A stretch of 64,000 nucleotides of DNA. Source: Enoplolaimus lenunculus (taxonomy: Eukaryota > Nematoda > Enoplea > Enoplida > Thoracostomopsidae). The notes under the pieces were generated by a model. It was not told where the DNA came from, ran no database searches, and was given only the letters and a program-made list of their open reading frames with translations. Each line of letters begins with the position of its first letter. The stretch's first letter is position 1. Below, one piece after another: positions 34,136 through 52,399 of this stretch. Where the stretch lies: contig JASANG010002991.1 of the NCBI GenBank assembly GCA_030248215.1, forward strand, positions 1 to 64,000, read 5' to 3'. A program made the position numbers and the translations under genes.

Positions 34136-34559
34136 GTTGTTCACGTTTGTTCAAACATGGGCCGCATATACAGATTCAATGTCGAAAAGTTTATATATAA
34201 AATTTACTACAGCAAACAATACCATCAGCTGTTATCACGCGTTCAGGCACCAACAGCTTTAAAACAAGCATTATTAAAATACATACTTTGGTAGTTTGGT
34301 ATGCCTACAACCATACGTGAAGCGTATGCGTCAGTGTGTAACCGGATATCCGTTTCCGATAATAAGCGGTATCCGTTTCCGGTAAGAAACGGGATCCGTT
34401 TCCGTTATAGAAATACCGGACATTCGTTTAGTTTTGCGTTCAAAATTAGTTATAACTTACATATATTTCTCGCAATTTTTTATTACAGATGTGCTGCAAT
34501 TGCCCGAACTAAACAATTACGATATTCACCCGTAATCTTAAAAATTTTCGGTGCATCCG

Positions 34560-34960
34560 TGCGTTTTGAAATTTTTCACTTTTCCCGTGTTTCAAACAAA
34601 AACTTTGCTTCAGATTTTCCCTACTTAACTACAGAAAACATCTGTTTTAAATTTTCCACTTATCCCGTTTTCCAAAAAAATCCTATGCTTCATATTTTCC
34701 CTACCAAACCACGTGAAAACCAGCGTTCAAATTTTACACTTTTCTCGTTTTCCGAACCTCGGTAACACATCTAGCTGTCCCTACCAACCAAAAGGAATGA
34801 TATACCCAGGACTAAATTTTCCACTTTTCCTGTTTTCCGAACCGAACACACATCCCAAATTTCCGGACCAATCAAACGATCCCTTCCCTACCAGACAGGG
34901 TACAACAGGAGGCCTGCCTCCGGCTCCGGCAGAAAAATGCATCTGAATTTTTCAGTTTTC
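34560..34960 (+). repeat. Single-arm relative of the 19.9 kb foldback array
   Basis: Repeats TTTTCCACTTTTCCTG-type units with AGATTTTCCCTACCTAAC-type text at roughly 80 bp, in the same orientation as the right arm at 20430-20965. The CAGGGTACAAC end at 34892 also occurs at 21340. Confidence 0.6.
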
Positions 34961-35824
34961 CCTGCCAAAATCACGCTTGTGAATCAGAGGAATTTCTCAC
35001 TGTCATGCAGGAGTAGATGCATTGCACTCTTGGTCATAACTTTTCCACCTTGAAAAACGGAAAGCCTGTGTGCTATAGAAACGTAGTTATTTCCATCACT
35101 ATCTGCTTCCGTTTTCGTTATTTTTAATATCCGTTTATACCTTGATATCAGCTCATTCCGAAACCATCAGCTCGCGGAACATTATTTAACAAAAATAAAA
35201 TTTACTCTATCATCACAGTGGCAAAGCTTTACACTGAGCGACTTGACAGATTTATACGACTATTAAACTAAAGCATAAAGTACCTAATGGTTGATTGCTG
35301 TCAAAGCCTTTCAGCATAAACATAAGCCGTCGCAGTCATGGTACAGACAAATCATGGTGTATCAGATTTTACTATTTCCTACGCATGCAATTCTATTCTA
35401 AATGATTTTGTAAACAGCAGAGTATGACAACATGTGAACACTGCACAAATGTTAATTTCAAACTAAAGTAATATATAAATTAAACCTTAATTTTGATCTG
35501 TTTTATAAAAACACACATTATTAACCTGCAATATTTGGTCGCAGATAATTCTAGCAAAAAGCCCGTTTTATGACTATTTCCATTTCATATATAAAACCAG
35601 CTTTCACTGCCGGTTCTAATCAACCTGTCGAGTCCTTCACAAGGATACACCTCATGCAATACAAAAGTCAAGTTGGTTTTTAGTTGTCCTATGCTAATTA
35701 AAATTTTCACTGATGTTACATTGATTTTCGGCGCCGTCCATGTCGCACGACAATTCGCATACGATGCCGTACTACAAAAATAATCAAACAGTGTAGCTGT
35801 ATCACCATTGTAATGTAAACTGTT

Positions 35825-35979
35825 AGGATTGCGCTATGCTCGCCGCCGGACGTCGCCACGCGACACGGTTAAATTTTATTAAAAATTACACCAAATTCAT
35901 TTTGCCCATATTTGTGTTAGCAACGCATAGCGGCCGGCGTACGGTGACATGCGGCACAGTAAAGTATATATAGTGCCAC
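35825..35979. repeat. MITE family B copy
   Basis: GGATTGCGCTATGCTCGCCG at the left and GGCACAGTAAAGTATATATA at the right, with a CpG-rich centre (GGACGTCGCCACGCGACAC; GCGGCCGGCGTACGGTGAC). Confidence 0.6.
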
Positions 35980-36301
35980 CTTTAGAGTGCCGTTATACGT
36001 GTCGCGTGAAGCCGTCTAGCACCAGACAGCGGCGAAAATAAGAAAATTTCATTATCACACATTAGTCCGTCGTGGCATCCGGCACCGTATGACAATTTGC
36101 ATATAACAAAATGCAATACTAGAAGGCTTCAAATAATGCCAATAGGCATTAAAATCGTCAGCAAAAAGCATAGCGCTACTTTAAATCACACGAAACGCAT
36201 ACTCCTTCCGCCATCTATCGAAAATTTCGACCAGTTCTCACGAAACCATTCCAAACCGCTATAAGTTAAAAATGCTAATATTTCCTTCAAACAGCCATTT
36301 A

Positions 36302-36460
36302 AGGGTTGCGCTATACTCGCCGCGCGCCTCCAAACGCCCCCCTAGCGCACAACCGGACGCCGCAGCGCGGCACAGTAAAATCTTTAATAAAAATTCGACC
36401 CAATAGAATTCACAAGCGGCGCGCGGTGGTGTGCGGCACCAATAAAGTATAGAGCAACAA
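36302..36460. repeat. MITE family B copy
   Basis: GGGTTGCGCTATACTCGCCG is inverted as GCGGCACCAATAAAGTATAG...AGCAACA at the right end. CpG-rich palindromic centre. Confidence 0.65.
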
Positions 36461-39400
36461 TATAATATAGCATAAAAATCCGGCAACTATATCCGCAACA
36501 ACCACCAATTTCTAGTCACACACAAAAACTAACAGCAAATCACAAAAACGGTTTGATTTAAGAATAAAATGCATATAATTTACACAACAAAAATACTATA
36601 CGGATACCGCGCCAGCGCGTAAAAAGAATTCGACAAAGTATTCATAAGTTTTATATTTTCATTAGGAATACGAGTTACCTTGTTCCTTTTTTACATAACG
36701 CAAAAGAGCATTAAATTATTTACTGCTTAGGTCGCTTTTTGCTTACATCCCGGAGTCAAATTTCAATTTGGAGTTCTCATTTACAACTTCAGGCGCTTGT
36801 TACTCTCCCACAACCTTAATAAGCCAAAGAATAAGCCTATTTTGAAAATTACGCTAAAATCTGAAAATTTCAAAAAGCTGCGCAAGAGTGTACTAGAACC
36901 TAACTTTGAACCAAGTTTATTTCAACAACAATGCTTGTTACTGTTGAGTGGCTTTGAATAACCAGAAAAATGTTACTTAATGTACGCATTTTATCGTGGT
37001 ATGCATTAGTACTAACGAATACTGACAAAGTCATGGGCATAAAATACAAAACTATATAAATAAAATACATATTACATACTTCATCGTTTATTTGCACACA
37101 AACCCGTAGTCAACCCTTAATATTAGCGGGGGAAAACCCAAACCAAAAGGTGTCACAACGTGCGTACGAGAAATTTGTATGTTTTTCAATCGGAACCAAA
37201 CTCGACGAAACGTTTTTGGCAGGGCTCAAACGACGCTAGCCTTTTCAGACTACGAACCCGTACAAGTACTTAAGTAGCACTAAACACAAGTCCCAATGCC
37301 GTTAATAAATTGAACAAGTAAAACCAGCAAATCATACTATCCATATCCGGTTCCCGTATTGAATCGGTGATATTTGCCACCAAATTTTCCGTTATCTCAA
37401 TGTTAAAAATTTTGAGTTTCAAACCTTAAAGTTTAATTTCTTTTATAACTCTCGACAATTCGGCAAATGGTTACATTCAATTGTAGAGCTACTGCTAGTA
37501 TATCTAGCCAATCAAAAGCAATCCGACACTCAGAAGGCCCTCATCTCTATCCAGAGGCTGATCCGTGATTGTCTATCCGTCAAAAAAATTGGCGACCAAA
37601 ATGTTAATGTGCACCGACTGAAAAACAATTGTAATAGTTACAAAGTACAGATATACACGTTTAAAATTACACAATACAGCAAACACATAGCATTTTGCAA
37701 ATTCCACGCTGACAACGTTGTACAACAGTGTGATTGTAAGAGTGGGCGAATGATATAATTTGGGCTACTAAGACTTGCTGGACCTGAGCATCCCCATCTG
37801 TGCCCAAATCTGTTGCCTGAACGAACACTAAAAATACTCCAAAAATTAGGTATTTCACAAGCTTGGGCTTTACAAACTATTACGCATCTCAATCTTAACC
37901 AAAAACTATCTTAAGGATATGCCGAAAAGCTTAATACTACAATACAAACGGCGGATTCACTAAGGAATGTAAGAATGTATCCTAATATTGGCGCTGCCGT
38001 ACTGAAAATTTTGCCATGCAAATAGTTCACTCGAAACTCAAAATCAGTTTTTCTAGTCAAGTAGGTAAAAATGCGGAAAGATTATACCGTAAAATTCAAA
38101 AAATTTGCTATTTCGGCGTGATTTGTCAATCTTAAAACAGCGCACGATTTGCTAAAAACGCGTTTGAAAACTTGAAAATTTCCAAAGACAAAAATATAAT
38201 TTCCTAATCCGCTACTGCTAGAACCTGCCACTGCTAAAACATCTTCCTACAGTTCAAAATACAATAAAAACAAGCTGACAGCCCCTCAGCAAAACAATAA
38301 CACCCACTTCCCCAGACAAAACAAAACAACATTCGGTACATAATAAAAACAATACAGATTCAAATATATGACCAGCAAAACAAAGTTATGCACATATACA
38401 CACGCATTGTTGGCAAAGTCATTTTCACCGGTTTCACAGACAAAAACATTCACAAAATTCACCGGAAATAAACAAACGTTTGTAAGCAAGGGCGCAAATA
38501 TGAAAGGGGGTAACCTTCCCTTCCCCCTTCATACTGCGTCCCTGCTTGTTAACAGGGGTTCGTATGATGATGATACAAAAGGCAAATACATAACACAACC
38601 CGAAATTACTGATTGATGAAACTGTCCTTTTTACTAGATTTAGAATTTCGTTCCCATTACGATATCCTGGCTACGCTCTATCCTTAGTTTAACTAAAATC
38701 AAATTCTCATTAACAAATTCGTGCGAAAAAATATCACAAATTCAATTGTTGCTAATTTCAAAAGTTCTTACTGTGTTCCCAGACAACATATTTTAAATTT
38801 TCGAACAAATGTCTGGTTCCCACGCTTCAGCTCAAGTACAATATATCTTAACTTCAGTTTAATACTTCAGCATCGAAGTACCTAAAACACTACAAAAACC
38901 AACCTAAACATAACACAGTCATCATAGACATTAACCAAAAAGCGCAGGATATATACAAAAAAACTAGCGAAAACAACCAAAACATACCAACTTCAACCTA
39001 ACACATTTATAAATTACAGAACCGTACTCAAATGGCGAACACGCTTAGCGCAGTTCCAGCATAGACCAAATTTAGTCCAAAACAGTAACAGACATTAATC
39101 TTTTTAACATTACGGAAGACTATCCAAGAATTTTTATTATTCGTTCAGCAGGAGAACAACCTGTCACGCGGTTGAACCGATATTTTTCGCTATTATATTA
39201 TCCGCTTACAATCAGCTTGCATTCTGTCCAATAGACGCAATTATTTTATTAACGGTCGCAGCTAAACCACCATTTCGCTAACTCATTTCAATGTGTAGAG
39301 CTAGCTACAGCTGGCGGTTGAATGTAATGCACCATTCATAATTGTCTCAAACCAATGCCATCAAAAGCTTTGCAGTAACACTACGGTATAAGAATTACTG

Positions 39401-39798
39401 TTAAAACTGCGAGTTACCACACTGTTATTAAATCGCTTTTCAAAGTAGTTGTTGGTAAAACTTGATAGCATGTGTTACAGCGCAAAAAAACGTCTAAAAC
39501 TACGTTAATCAAAAAACGTAAAGTCTAAAAAGATTAAACGCAGGATACACATCCCATGAAGTTCCCAACAATCCTGAAATTGCTTTATCAATATAACCGA
39601 CAAAAATCTACAAAAACCGGCCTCTCAGCCAACTTCCTTCCGATTGAACCAGGGAGTACCTCTGAAAAGTTACGGGTACCCCCACTCAATACTGACCTAG
39701 CTAAGCTAACCATATAAGTGTGGAATAATTCTTGCATCACTCTTGACAAAATTCTGAACGGCGCACAAAGGCTGTCCCGGCTGCAAGGAGCTGGGCAG
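36461..39798. other. Intergenic stretch with no recognised feature
   Basis: No gene, RNA or clear element was seen in about 3.3 kb. The last few hundred bases would be the HDHD5 3' UTR and flank; TTTATT on the plus strand near 39137 and 39244 could be distal AATAAA signals on the minus strand. Confidence 0.4.
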
Positions 39799-44786
<4,988 letters not shown>

Positions 44787-45668
44787 ATTATGAAGATATA
44801 TGAAAACAACAGAGTTTTCTCCAGGTATAATTGTTTATGGTATGCTCAAACAAATGTAGTATGTTGAAAAGGCACCAATTTAGAAATTGTAACTAATTAA
44901 CCAGTTAATATGGCAAGATATTGCATTTCTGTCTAGCATATACCTGGTAACAACTTGCTGTAATTAAATACAATTCTCATATGAAAATACAACTACAATT
45001 ATGTCACTGACAGTACGACAGTAATTATGACTCTACAACATGAAAAGCAGAATGTTAACGTGTCAAATGAACGTAGATTATAGTGTATGTGAGCAAACCA
45101 GTGCGAAGTTTGACACATGGCTATTATTGCACACAGTTAAGGCTGACATAAGTTCAACTGGCTAGGGTACAACGGTTTTAATGTCTTTTAACCAATGTGC
45201 AGCATCAGCATGTGATTAATTTTGCCTCTATACATCCGCAAATCACAAAGGCCATCCGCAATAAGTCTCGCTGGTAAAAACGCTAATTTATAAAAAACAA
45301 ACACTAGTTTTAACAATATCAAAATCCGGCCAACGATGAAAGCATTCTTTTTCGTTGCGAACCGGCGTTATACCTAAAAATAACTGCTCGCATGACTTGA
45401 CTAGCTAGGTATATAAACAGAGTCGTAGAAATACCGCTGCTGTAGTGGTACACATGTGGAAAAAAACATACGCACATCAATTGCTTATCACTTTAAGTTA
45501 CGCTTCTTTAATAGATGAAACTTTTAAAAATGTTTAGCAACGAAATTCTTGACGCTTCACATGTTGAGAGCAGTAATTTGCTTCGTTGAGTGCCTATAAA
45601 CTAAAATAGTAACCGATTCAAATCAACGCTTGATTTGATACACTTTTTAGGTTTGTGTACTATTAAAC
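44787..45668. other. Region upstream of HDHD5
   Basis: 882 bp between the HDHD5 ATG and the candidate divergent exon. If both starts are real it is a bidirectional promoter. No TATA box, GC box or repeat stood out. Confidence 0.35.
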
Positions 45669-45793
45669 ATGTCAAATCTCAGGTTCGTTCAACAGTTTCG
45701 GTGGAGCAGTCCAAAACCGATACGTGTTGTCAATAGAGGAAAGTTGTTTCTGAAGATCAAAGTGTGCAGCACATACTCCCATACGAGATATCG
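45669..45793 (+). CDS. Candidate first coding exon, divergent from HDHD5
   Basis: An ATG opens 41 codons (MSNLRFVQQFRWSSPKPIR, then VVNRGKLFLKIKV) and reaches a GTAAAAC donor at phase 2, just before an in-frame stop. The peptide is rich in Arg/Lys and free of acidic residues, as in a mitochondrial presequence. No further exon was found with confidence, and I do not recognise the protein. It may be chance. Confidence 0.25.
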
Positions 45794-46149
45794 GTAAAAC
45801 GTATTAACCTGGTAGGTTTAATCTTGTTAATGGATCATCCACGTATTCTGTCTACGCTACTGTAAAAAACCGTAATCACTTACATCTGAATTTCGATGAT
45901 TTTTGCATTTTTCAACTTCTAATATGCACTCACCTCTGGTTTACAACGCCCAAAATTGAATTTTAAGGTTCCAAAGACCCCCTTGGTACCCAAAAAATAT
46001 TTTGTTAAAAAGTTATAAAAATTATGCAGCATTCGACGCAGCTTGTTGTGCTGAATTCAACTGTTCAGAATTATGTGCAATCCAACGTCTGGCTATATAA
46101 AAACGCATGTTAACATGGGCTTATCCAGGTTTCGGAAAGGGGGGAATCA

Positions 46150-46310
46150 TAACTGTCGTAATAGCAGCATAAGCGTATTGCAACGCCTAAAGCCTAAGCG
46201 TACGCTTAAGAATGAGCTTATTCCTAAACCTAGGCTTATGCAAGCAATTAGTCTAAAGATGAAGCTAACTCTATTGCAGTCCCACAGAAAAACGTTCGGC
46301 CCCTGACCTT
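46150..46310 (+). repeat. MITE family A copy, left end eroded
   Basis: AATAGCAGCATAAGCGTATT, then CCTAAG-type runs, then CTCTATTGCAGTCCCACAGA and AACGTTCGGCCCCTGACCTT. Confidence 0.6.
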
Positions 46311-47082
46311 TTAAAAAATTCGTAGGGAATCTTCTAACCCCCCTCGCGCTAAGCGGTTCTCAAAGTAAGTGAGCCGAAAACCCATTTGTGTACTTTATTA
46401 ATAATTTTGGCTGAGTAAAAGAATTGCTTAGCGTGGGGGGCTAATGTGCGACACCATCTTGTCCTGCTTAGCGTTCCTTGAACCCGAGAGAGGATTATGA
46501 GCCTGTGGCTTTGCGTGAACTCAATGAATGAAATTTTTTCATCATAGTTTTGCTTTGTGTGAGGATTGGAAGCAACCCCCCTCACTGAGCCGTAGATTGG
46601 CCTATTCACAGTATATGTAAAAATGCTTTATCGGGAGTAGACAGGATTTCATAAGAGGGGAAGGGTCACGTTTTGTTAAAATTTCGAAGGGTGATTGCTT
46701 GTGGTTCAACTTGAAACCGTGTCTGAAAATTATAGTACAAAATTCCAAACGGGAGGATTGCCCACCTGAAACCCCCTGGCAACGCCCTTTTTATTGTGTA
46801 TAAATATATTTAAGCCGGAGTGTTTTGAGCGTTGGTTTGCCTACGCTGCACTCCTGTTTGTTTGTTGTGTCGGGACAGCGGGACGGCCGTCAGCGTTACA
46901 CTGGCCGGAACCTTAAACATCAAATTTTTCAAAAATTCAAATTTACCAGTGGAATGAACAGGGAAGGTTATGAAAAGCTTAAATATGTAATAATTTTTAA
47001 AATCCAACTGTCTTTGGGTAAATGCCGGCTGGGGAAAACCAGGCCCGAAGCGCAAATTTTTTAAACAGAAAAATGATCGTGA

Positions 47083-47573
47083 TGGGTCATCCACGTTAAA
47101 ATGCACGCACATATGTAAAAAATGTCTCTCCCTTTTGGGTGCCCGTGTTGTCCCTACCCACTCTCTTTATACACTGCGTGATATGTCAGTATGTCATTGT
47201 CTGAACTTTTAGACAATGAATATGCTCTAGGCATAAATATTTACTTGTCCTGACATCCTTATCAGGAACTGTTATTGTCCATCGTCCCTCGGAAGGGACT
47301 CTGTTTTTTGTGTTGAATGATGCGCGTGAATATGTGTGCACTGCTTGTGTTTTTATATGTGTTGCGTGCACTATCGTAATGTCCTGACATCCTACAAACA
47401 ACATGCACTCCTCCAGACTCCCTTCTGACAGAGTTTAGACAATCACCACTATCTAAGTACAGCTATGAAACTGTACCTTGCCTCCAGCTAGGATGTGTAT
47501 TTCGATGCTATTCCAAATGGGATGGGTGGACCATTTATTACATCGGCGCGTGCATTTTAACGTAGATGACCCA
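47083..47573. mobile_element. Non-autonomous element with 26 bp inverted ends, 491 bp
   Basis: Left TGGGTCATCCACGTTAAAAT (to 47108) and right inverse TGGGTCATCTACGTTAAAAT (47548-47573) differ at one of 26 positions. TGA flanks both sides, so a 3 bp target duplication is possible. Fragments of the family (GGATCATCCACGTA) lie at 10780 and 45834. Confidence 0.75.
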
Positions 47574-48159
47574 TGACTTACAAGTTTTAGACTGAAAATA
47601 GTTTCTTCACGTCGGTCCATTGGATGAGGGGAGCCCCATTGCCCCTCTTGTCACCACCCTTGACACGGACATTTCATGTATCGATTTCTGGACAACAGTG
47701 AAAACAAAAAACGAATCAAATCCGATTTACAACCTGCCCTAACCATTGTATGTAAAAGTTTTCCTGTGATATATCTATAAATATTACTCACTACGCATAC
47801 TTGATTTCTTCGATAATTGCGTTTAACTTTAAAATAGTGAAATTTGAAATTAAATTTAAAAATTGACAATATAAAACTGAACATTTCCAAAAGTGTCAGA
47901 TTAAATTACAAAATTACTTCTGGTGTTGCTCAATTTCAGCAAATTATTTCTGCGAAACTTAAAGTAGGAAACGGTAGGTGTACATGAGAAAACTATACAT
48001 ACTAATAATAATTAATATTTTTTAATGAAAAATATACTTCAAATCAGAATCGGTCAATTTCATAACTAACCTTTAAAATCGTGTCAAAACCTGGTTTTGT
48101 CGAGACCTCTGGAGAAACAATTAGGCAATTTTAGTGCGAAAATGGTTTGAAATTAAACC

Positions 48160-48213
48160 TACTCTTTAATAGACCCACCAGAAACCTGGACGCCCGTTAA
48201 AGTAACATGGGCC
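48160..48213 (-). repeat. Repeat segment shared with 15680-15740
   Basis: ATAGACCCACCAGAAACCTG followed by GACGCCCGTTAAAGTAACAT is the inverse of the 15.7 kb copy, with a few changes. Confidence 0.6.
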
Positions 48214-48277
48214 AATCTCACTGTCTATATAACTGTCCCGAATTATACACCTCCGTTGACAAAACTGTACCCAAAAC

Positions 48278-48428
48278 AGGGGCGTCCGCAGAAAACTATA
48301 TCGAAGGGGCACCGAATAATTTTGGGGAGCCTCTACAATTGCAATTCAAGATTGTTTACATTAAGACCGAGTCTATCTGGGAGGGGCACGGCACCCAAAC
48401 GCCCCGCGTGGGGCCTCCCTTGGGCTCA
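48278..48428 (+). repeat. GGGGCGTC-type MITE, copy 1
   Basis: GGGGCGTCCGCAGAAAACTA...GGCACCGAATAATTTTGGGG...GACCGAGTCTATCTGGGAGG...CCCCGCGTGGGG. It matches 57690-57833 over its length. Confidence 0.65.
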
Positions 48429-49006
48429 AAAGTAGTTTTTCTGAGTTTTTCAGGTATGTTGCAAAATAAAGTTAAAATAATTTAAGGATTTATTTTGAAA
48501 TCAAATTCTTTAATGCTTTAAAACCGATTATTCTCGCATTGTTTTCTCCTGTAATCTCCTAACTAAAACAAGCAGGACGGCGGAGAATTTGCGCAAACAC
48601 TGCATACCGCTCATTGCATACTGCAGTCTGCAGTACATACACGCAAATGTTGTGTTTGCAGTGTGTGTATAAAATTGCACATTGCACGTAATACTCATAG
48701 CACCGTCGCTCCGGTCATGTTGAGTATTTTCGAATAGAATGAGTAGTTTGTATTTTTACGTTTTTGGATGGATGTTTATAACTTTTTTCATCATCGCATC
48801 ATCTGTGTTTTTTACATTAAATTAAAAAATGTCCACGTCCTGTCTCAATGAAAAAATACACCGACTGCATCAAAACAGATTTCTATATGATCAAACTGTG
48901 TTGTCCCCTTTGCAACAATTTCGTTACTGACCTATGTTGCTGATAATGCCCCTCCAACGTGGGAAATTAATAGGAGGGTCGCATTTAATAACACCGACCG
49001 TTCCTT

Positions 49007-49385
49007 AGACTGCAAAAAATGGTTAGTCAAATTGACTCTCTCCGAAATACGCTTTTCGGGATTACACAAACAGGAGTCTAATTCGACTCCGTAAGTGTTA
49101 AACGTGCAACTCAGTAAATCGAATTTGACTCTGGCGGAGTGAGAATTTTGACTCTGGCGGAGTGAGAATTTTGACTCTGGCGGAGTGAGAATTTTGACTC
49201 TGGCGGAGTGAGAATTTTGACTCTGGCGGAGTGAGAATTTTGACTCTGGCGGAGTGAGAATTTTGACTCAATTTGCGAAGTCCCGGAAAGCCTATTTCGG
49301 AAGGAGTCAATTTGACTCACCATTTTTTGCAGTGTAGAACCGATTTCGGAGAGAGTCAATTTGACTCACCGTTTCTGCAGTGTAT
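49007..49385. mobile_element. CACTGCA-type MITE with 23 bp internal satellite
   Basis: The left end ACTGCAAAAAATGGTTAGTC is inverted at 49301-49337, and again at 49340-49385, so the right end is doubled. Inside, six units of GACTCTGGCGGAGTGAGAAT plus TTT run from about 49127 to 49264. No coding capacity. Confidence 0.75.
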
Positions 49386-50020
49386 ACAGAACTGGAATTC
49401 AGGTTTTAAACAAAAATTATAGTACTACATAAGGTTAATTTTGTATAAGCCAGTGACGGACCGGCACATTTCTATTTGATGAGTCCGAGCCAGTCAAATG
49501 CAATTAAACCTTGGCATGAAATGGTTAGAGAAGAAAATATGATATACGGATATCATTGAGCAACCAAGAGTTACAACAGCTGGGTTATAATAGTAACAGA
49601 AATCCTCATGAATGATTCGAGTTGGAGAAACCACACACCTCCTTGTATTCGCGGGTGAAACGGCCAAAAGCACAGGTGTATTTTTATAGTAAACGTCATG
49701 GGAAAGTTTTAGTTTTGGTGACGTTTGATATAAACCTTACGAGCAACACAGACATATTTGTACTAAAATCACATAGGGGAAAACTTTCAATTTTTGGGGC
49801 CACTTTATGCCCCATATTGATACGGTTGTGGCGGGTACTCCAGATTGCAACTGGCCGGTCTGCCTCTTCTTTTCGGTCTTACGGGGATTTTTAATCCCTG
49901 TTTTTCCTCATGAATGCCAACCTACACGTGACAATCTCTTACAATCGACGAAAGTATTACTTTTCGCAACGTTAAAAGCGAAAATGCATTTACTATGTTC
50001 AGGCAAACGTCGCATTGACG

Positions 50021-50172
50021 GGCCCGTAGCCAGAAAGGGAGGCCGGGGTTGCACAGCCCCCCACCCAAAGAATTTTTTCCTCTAGAAAAATTTTAATCTT
50101 GTAAGGCATTGAAAACCTTTTGTATGGCCATCATGAAATTTTTTTAGCCCCTCTAGCAAGGTGAGCTGTCTA
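50021..50172 (+). repeat. Dispersed repeat family C, copy 1
   Basis: AGAAAGGGAGGCCGGGG...CCTCTAGAAAAATTTTAATC...AGCCCCTCTAGCAAGGTGAG. Matched by 58432-58597 and 63190-63345, in the same orientation. Confidence 0.6.
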
Positions 50173-52399
50173 TACAGGCCTGTGCATTGATCGTTTGTTT
50201 GTTAGATTGTTTGTTTGTTTGTTGTACCTTTAAGTACCTGGTGTATATTTATGAGCATAAACAACGACGTATAAAACCCATTAAGGGTTGTTTGAAATCA
50301 GCAAATGGGCAAAGAATGGATCGTACTGTTCAAACAGTTGTACCTAAAACTATTATAATAGGTTGGCCATAAAACAAAACACTATGTTGCTATGAGCCTA
50401 AATATTTCGAGTGGAACATTTTCAGTTGACTGCTACAAGAAATCTAAGCTGAATTCTTAACGTGAAGCCTATGCCTAAACGTAATGACGGGTGACGAACT
50501 GTCGATTTGATGAAATTTAACATTACAAATATTCAACATTTTTAGTTTTACTAACAATAAGATTGTATTAATTTGGTAAAATTCCAAATTAAACATTCGT
50601 CGGCAGTTTATTAATGGTGGAAGGTGTAGTCGGAAAATCTACTATTTCGCCCTATCAACTGAAGTTCGCTTCTCTGGCTTAAAGTTGAATTTTTTGAAAC
50701 CAAATTTTTGTAGAAATTTCAAATTTTAAACTTTTCTGAGATGCCTCCAGCTCTGTTGCGTGTCAGAGGTCTCGGAGCATAAAATATATCCAATAAGCAC
50801 CGCATATTCGTTGGATTTGTGCCGAAAACTTTTAGAGTTTTTGCCTGCTTGGTTTTGGGTTTAGTATCTGAACATTTTTATTCTTAAAAATAATTAGAGG
50901 TTTTGCCCAGTGGCGGATTCGCAATTTTCTGCCGGGGTACGGGCGCGGCAAATGTTATGAAACGCAATTTTACTATGCATAATGCTGGGTATAGAACAAT
51001 TTTCCGAGGGGAAAAACTGTAAGGTTGCCGTATCATTAAATCGCAAAAAGCCCCCCCGTCCCGCCATCTTCACCGGGTCCACAAGTGGACTTGTCGCAAT
51101 AAAAATAATATCTCAGTGCGTTTTACTTTTTCAAGTGACATTGAATATTTGCTTCCGGCAACTGTACGAAACACATTTTCTCAAATGTATTCATTAAAAA
51201 TATAGATTATGGATGTCTATTTCGTACTGAAATTGGCTTATTTCCATTGATGAAAGCTTGTTGATGCAAGAGGGCGTAGTGGCACTTCCTATGCGGTTCC
51301 TTGAGCAATGCACCATTTACGTAGGTATATAGAATAAAAATATTGCATGATAGTGACGCTTGAAGAAGACGCAAGCTGTTATAGTAAGCTAACGAAACTT
51401 GCGAGCGAAGCGAAGCGAGCAAGAAGCCAAATACCATTTTAGTGCTTAATCTCAATACAAAATTTTCATTTTGATACCTGTTTGGGAACTAGGCCACGTT
51501 ACCCGTTTTGCATCCTCAATTTGCCAGCGGTTATAAAGTTTACCGGCTGAAAACTGCCTCTTGCACCCTAAAACTCAGATTTTACACGTACCCATGGTTA
51601 TTTCATATATATACATATATATTAATATATATAACGCGTAGATTTTCTCAGATTGATGTATTAAATAAAAATATATATTGCTTATGTATTTTGACGTGAA
51701 GTTATATTCAAATTTTAGCAATCAATTTTAAAGATCGGCAAGGTCGTTTTGCCCCCCCCCTTCTCGTCTACTCTAGCGTTCACACACAGAAAGTATGCGA
51801 ACGATATGAAGAAAATTGCTTTTCGCCTTGCACGCATGTGTACTTTTTGTGCTTTGGTGTATGGGTGTAGCAACAGGCAGGACGGTGTCCATTCCCACAA
51901 GATTGTACAAAAGTAAAGCTTTGTATTAATATGCTAGAATATATTGTTAAAATTCCGTTCGGTTCGCTCGTGATGTTTCTGCCATTAAATTGCTCCGAGT
52001 CGTATGTGGCTCATTCCTATTATGGAATAGCTGCTGAGCGTCCCTGTTTGGGTGGATGTTATGTTTAACGGCAGGGGTATAAATTAATCATGGAGTCGAG
52101 TGGTCGAGTGCTCCCACCAAAGAATTGAGTATATATAATCCCGACATAGTACACTACCTTATCGAAACATTGTTAAGCCCTATTCACACGTGCATGTTTT
52201 TGCTTCGAGAACTTGCAGCGTCAAATTCCACGCCTGAAATTGCAGCTACCAGTTTTTGCAAAGTACAATGACTTTCAGCTTAATTTCGACATGAAGTTCA
52301 GTGAATAATTTGCCGCTTAGTGCAAATAATATTAAACAATCCCGCCTTTCTACCTAACTAGTATTACGTAAAGGTTATCATAGTATATTTATATCGAAT

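Larger units (their letters stand above)
34136..36300. other. 5' flank of DCLRE1C and transposon cluster
   Basis: Upstream of the DCLRE1C ATG there is no obvious TATA box. From 34330 come hAT-like CCGTTTCCG/CCGGATATCCG blocks, the single-arm foldback relative at 34560-34960, a CAGGGTACAAC end at 34892, then MITE family B copies. Confidence 0.5.

Noticed and set aside
49127-49264. Regular short repeats that could suggest a CRISPR array
   Set aside because: Units are contiguous with no unique spacers, inside a MITE, in an animal genome.
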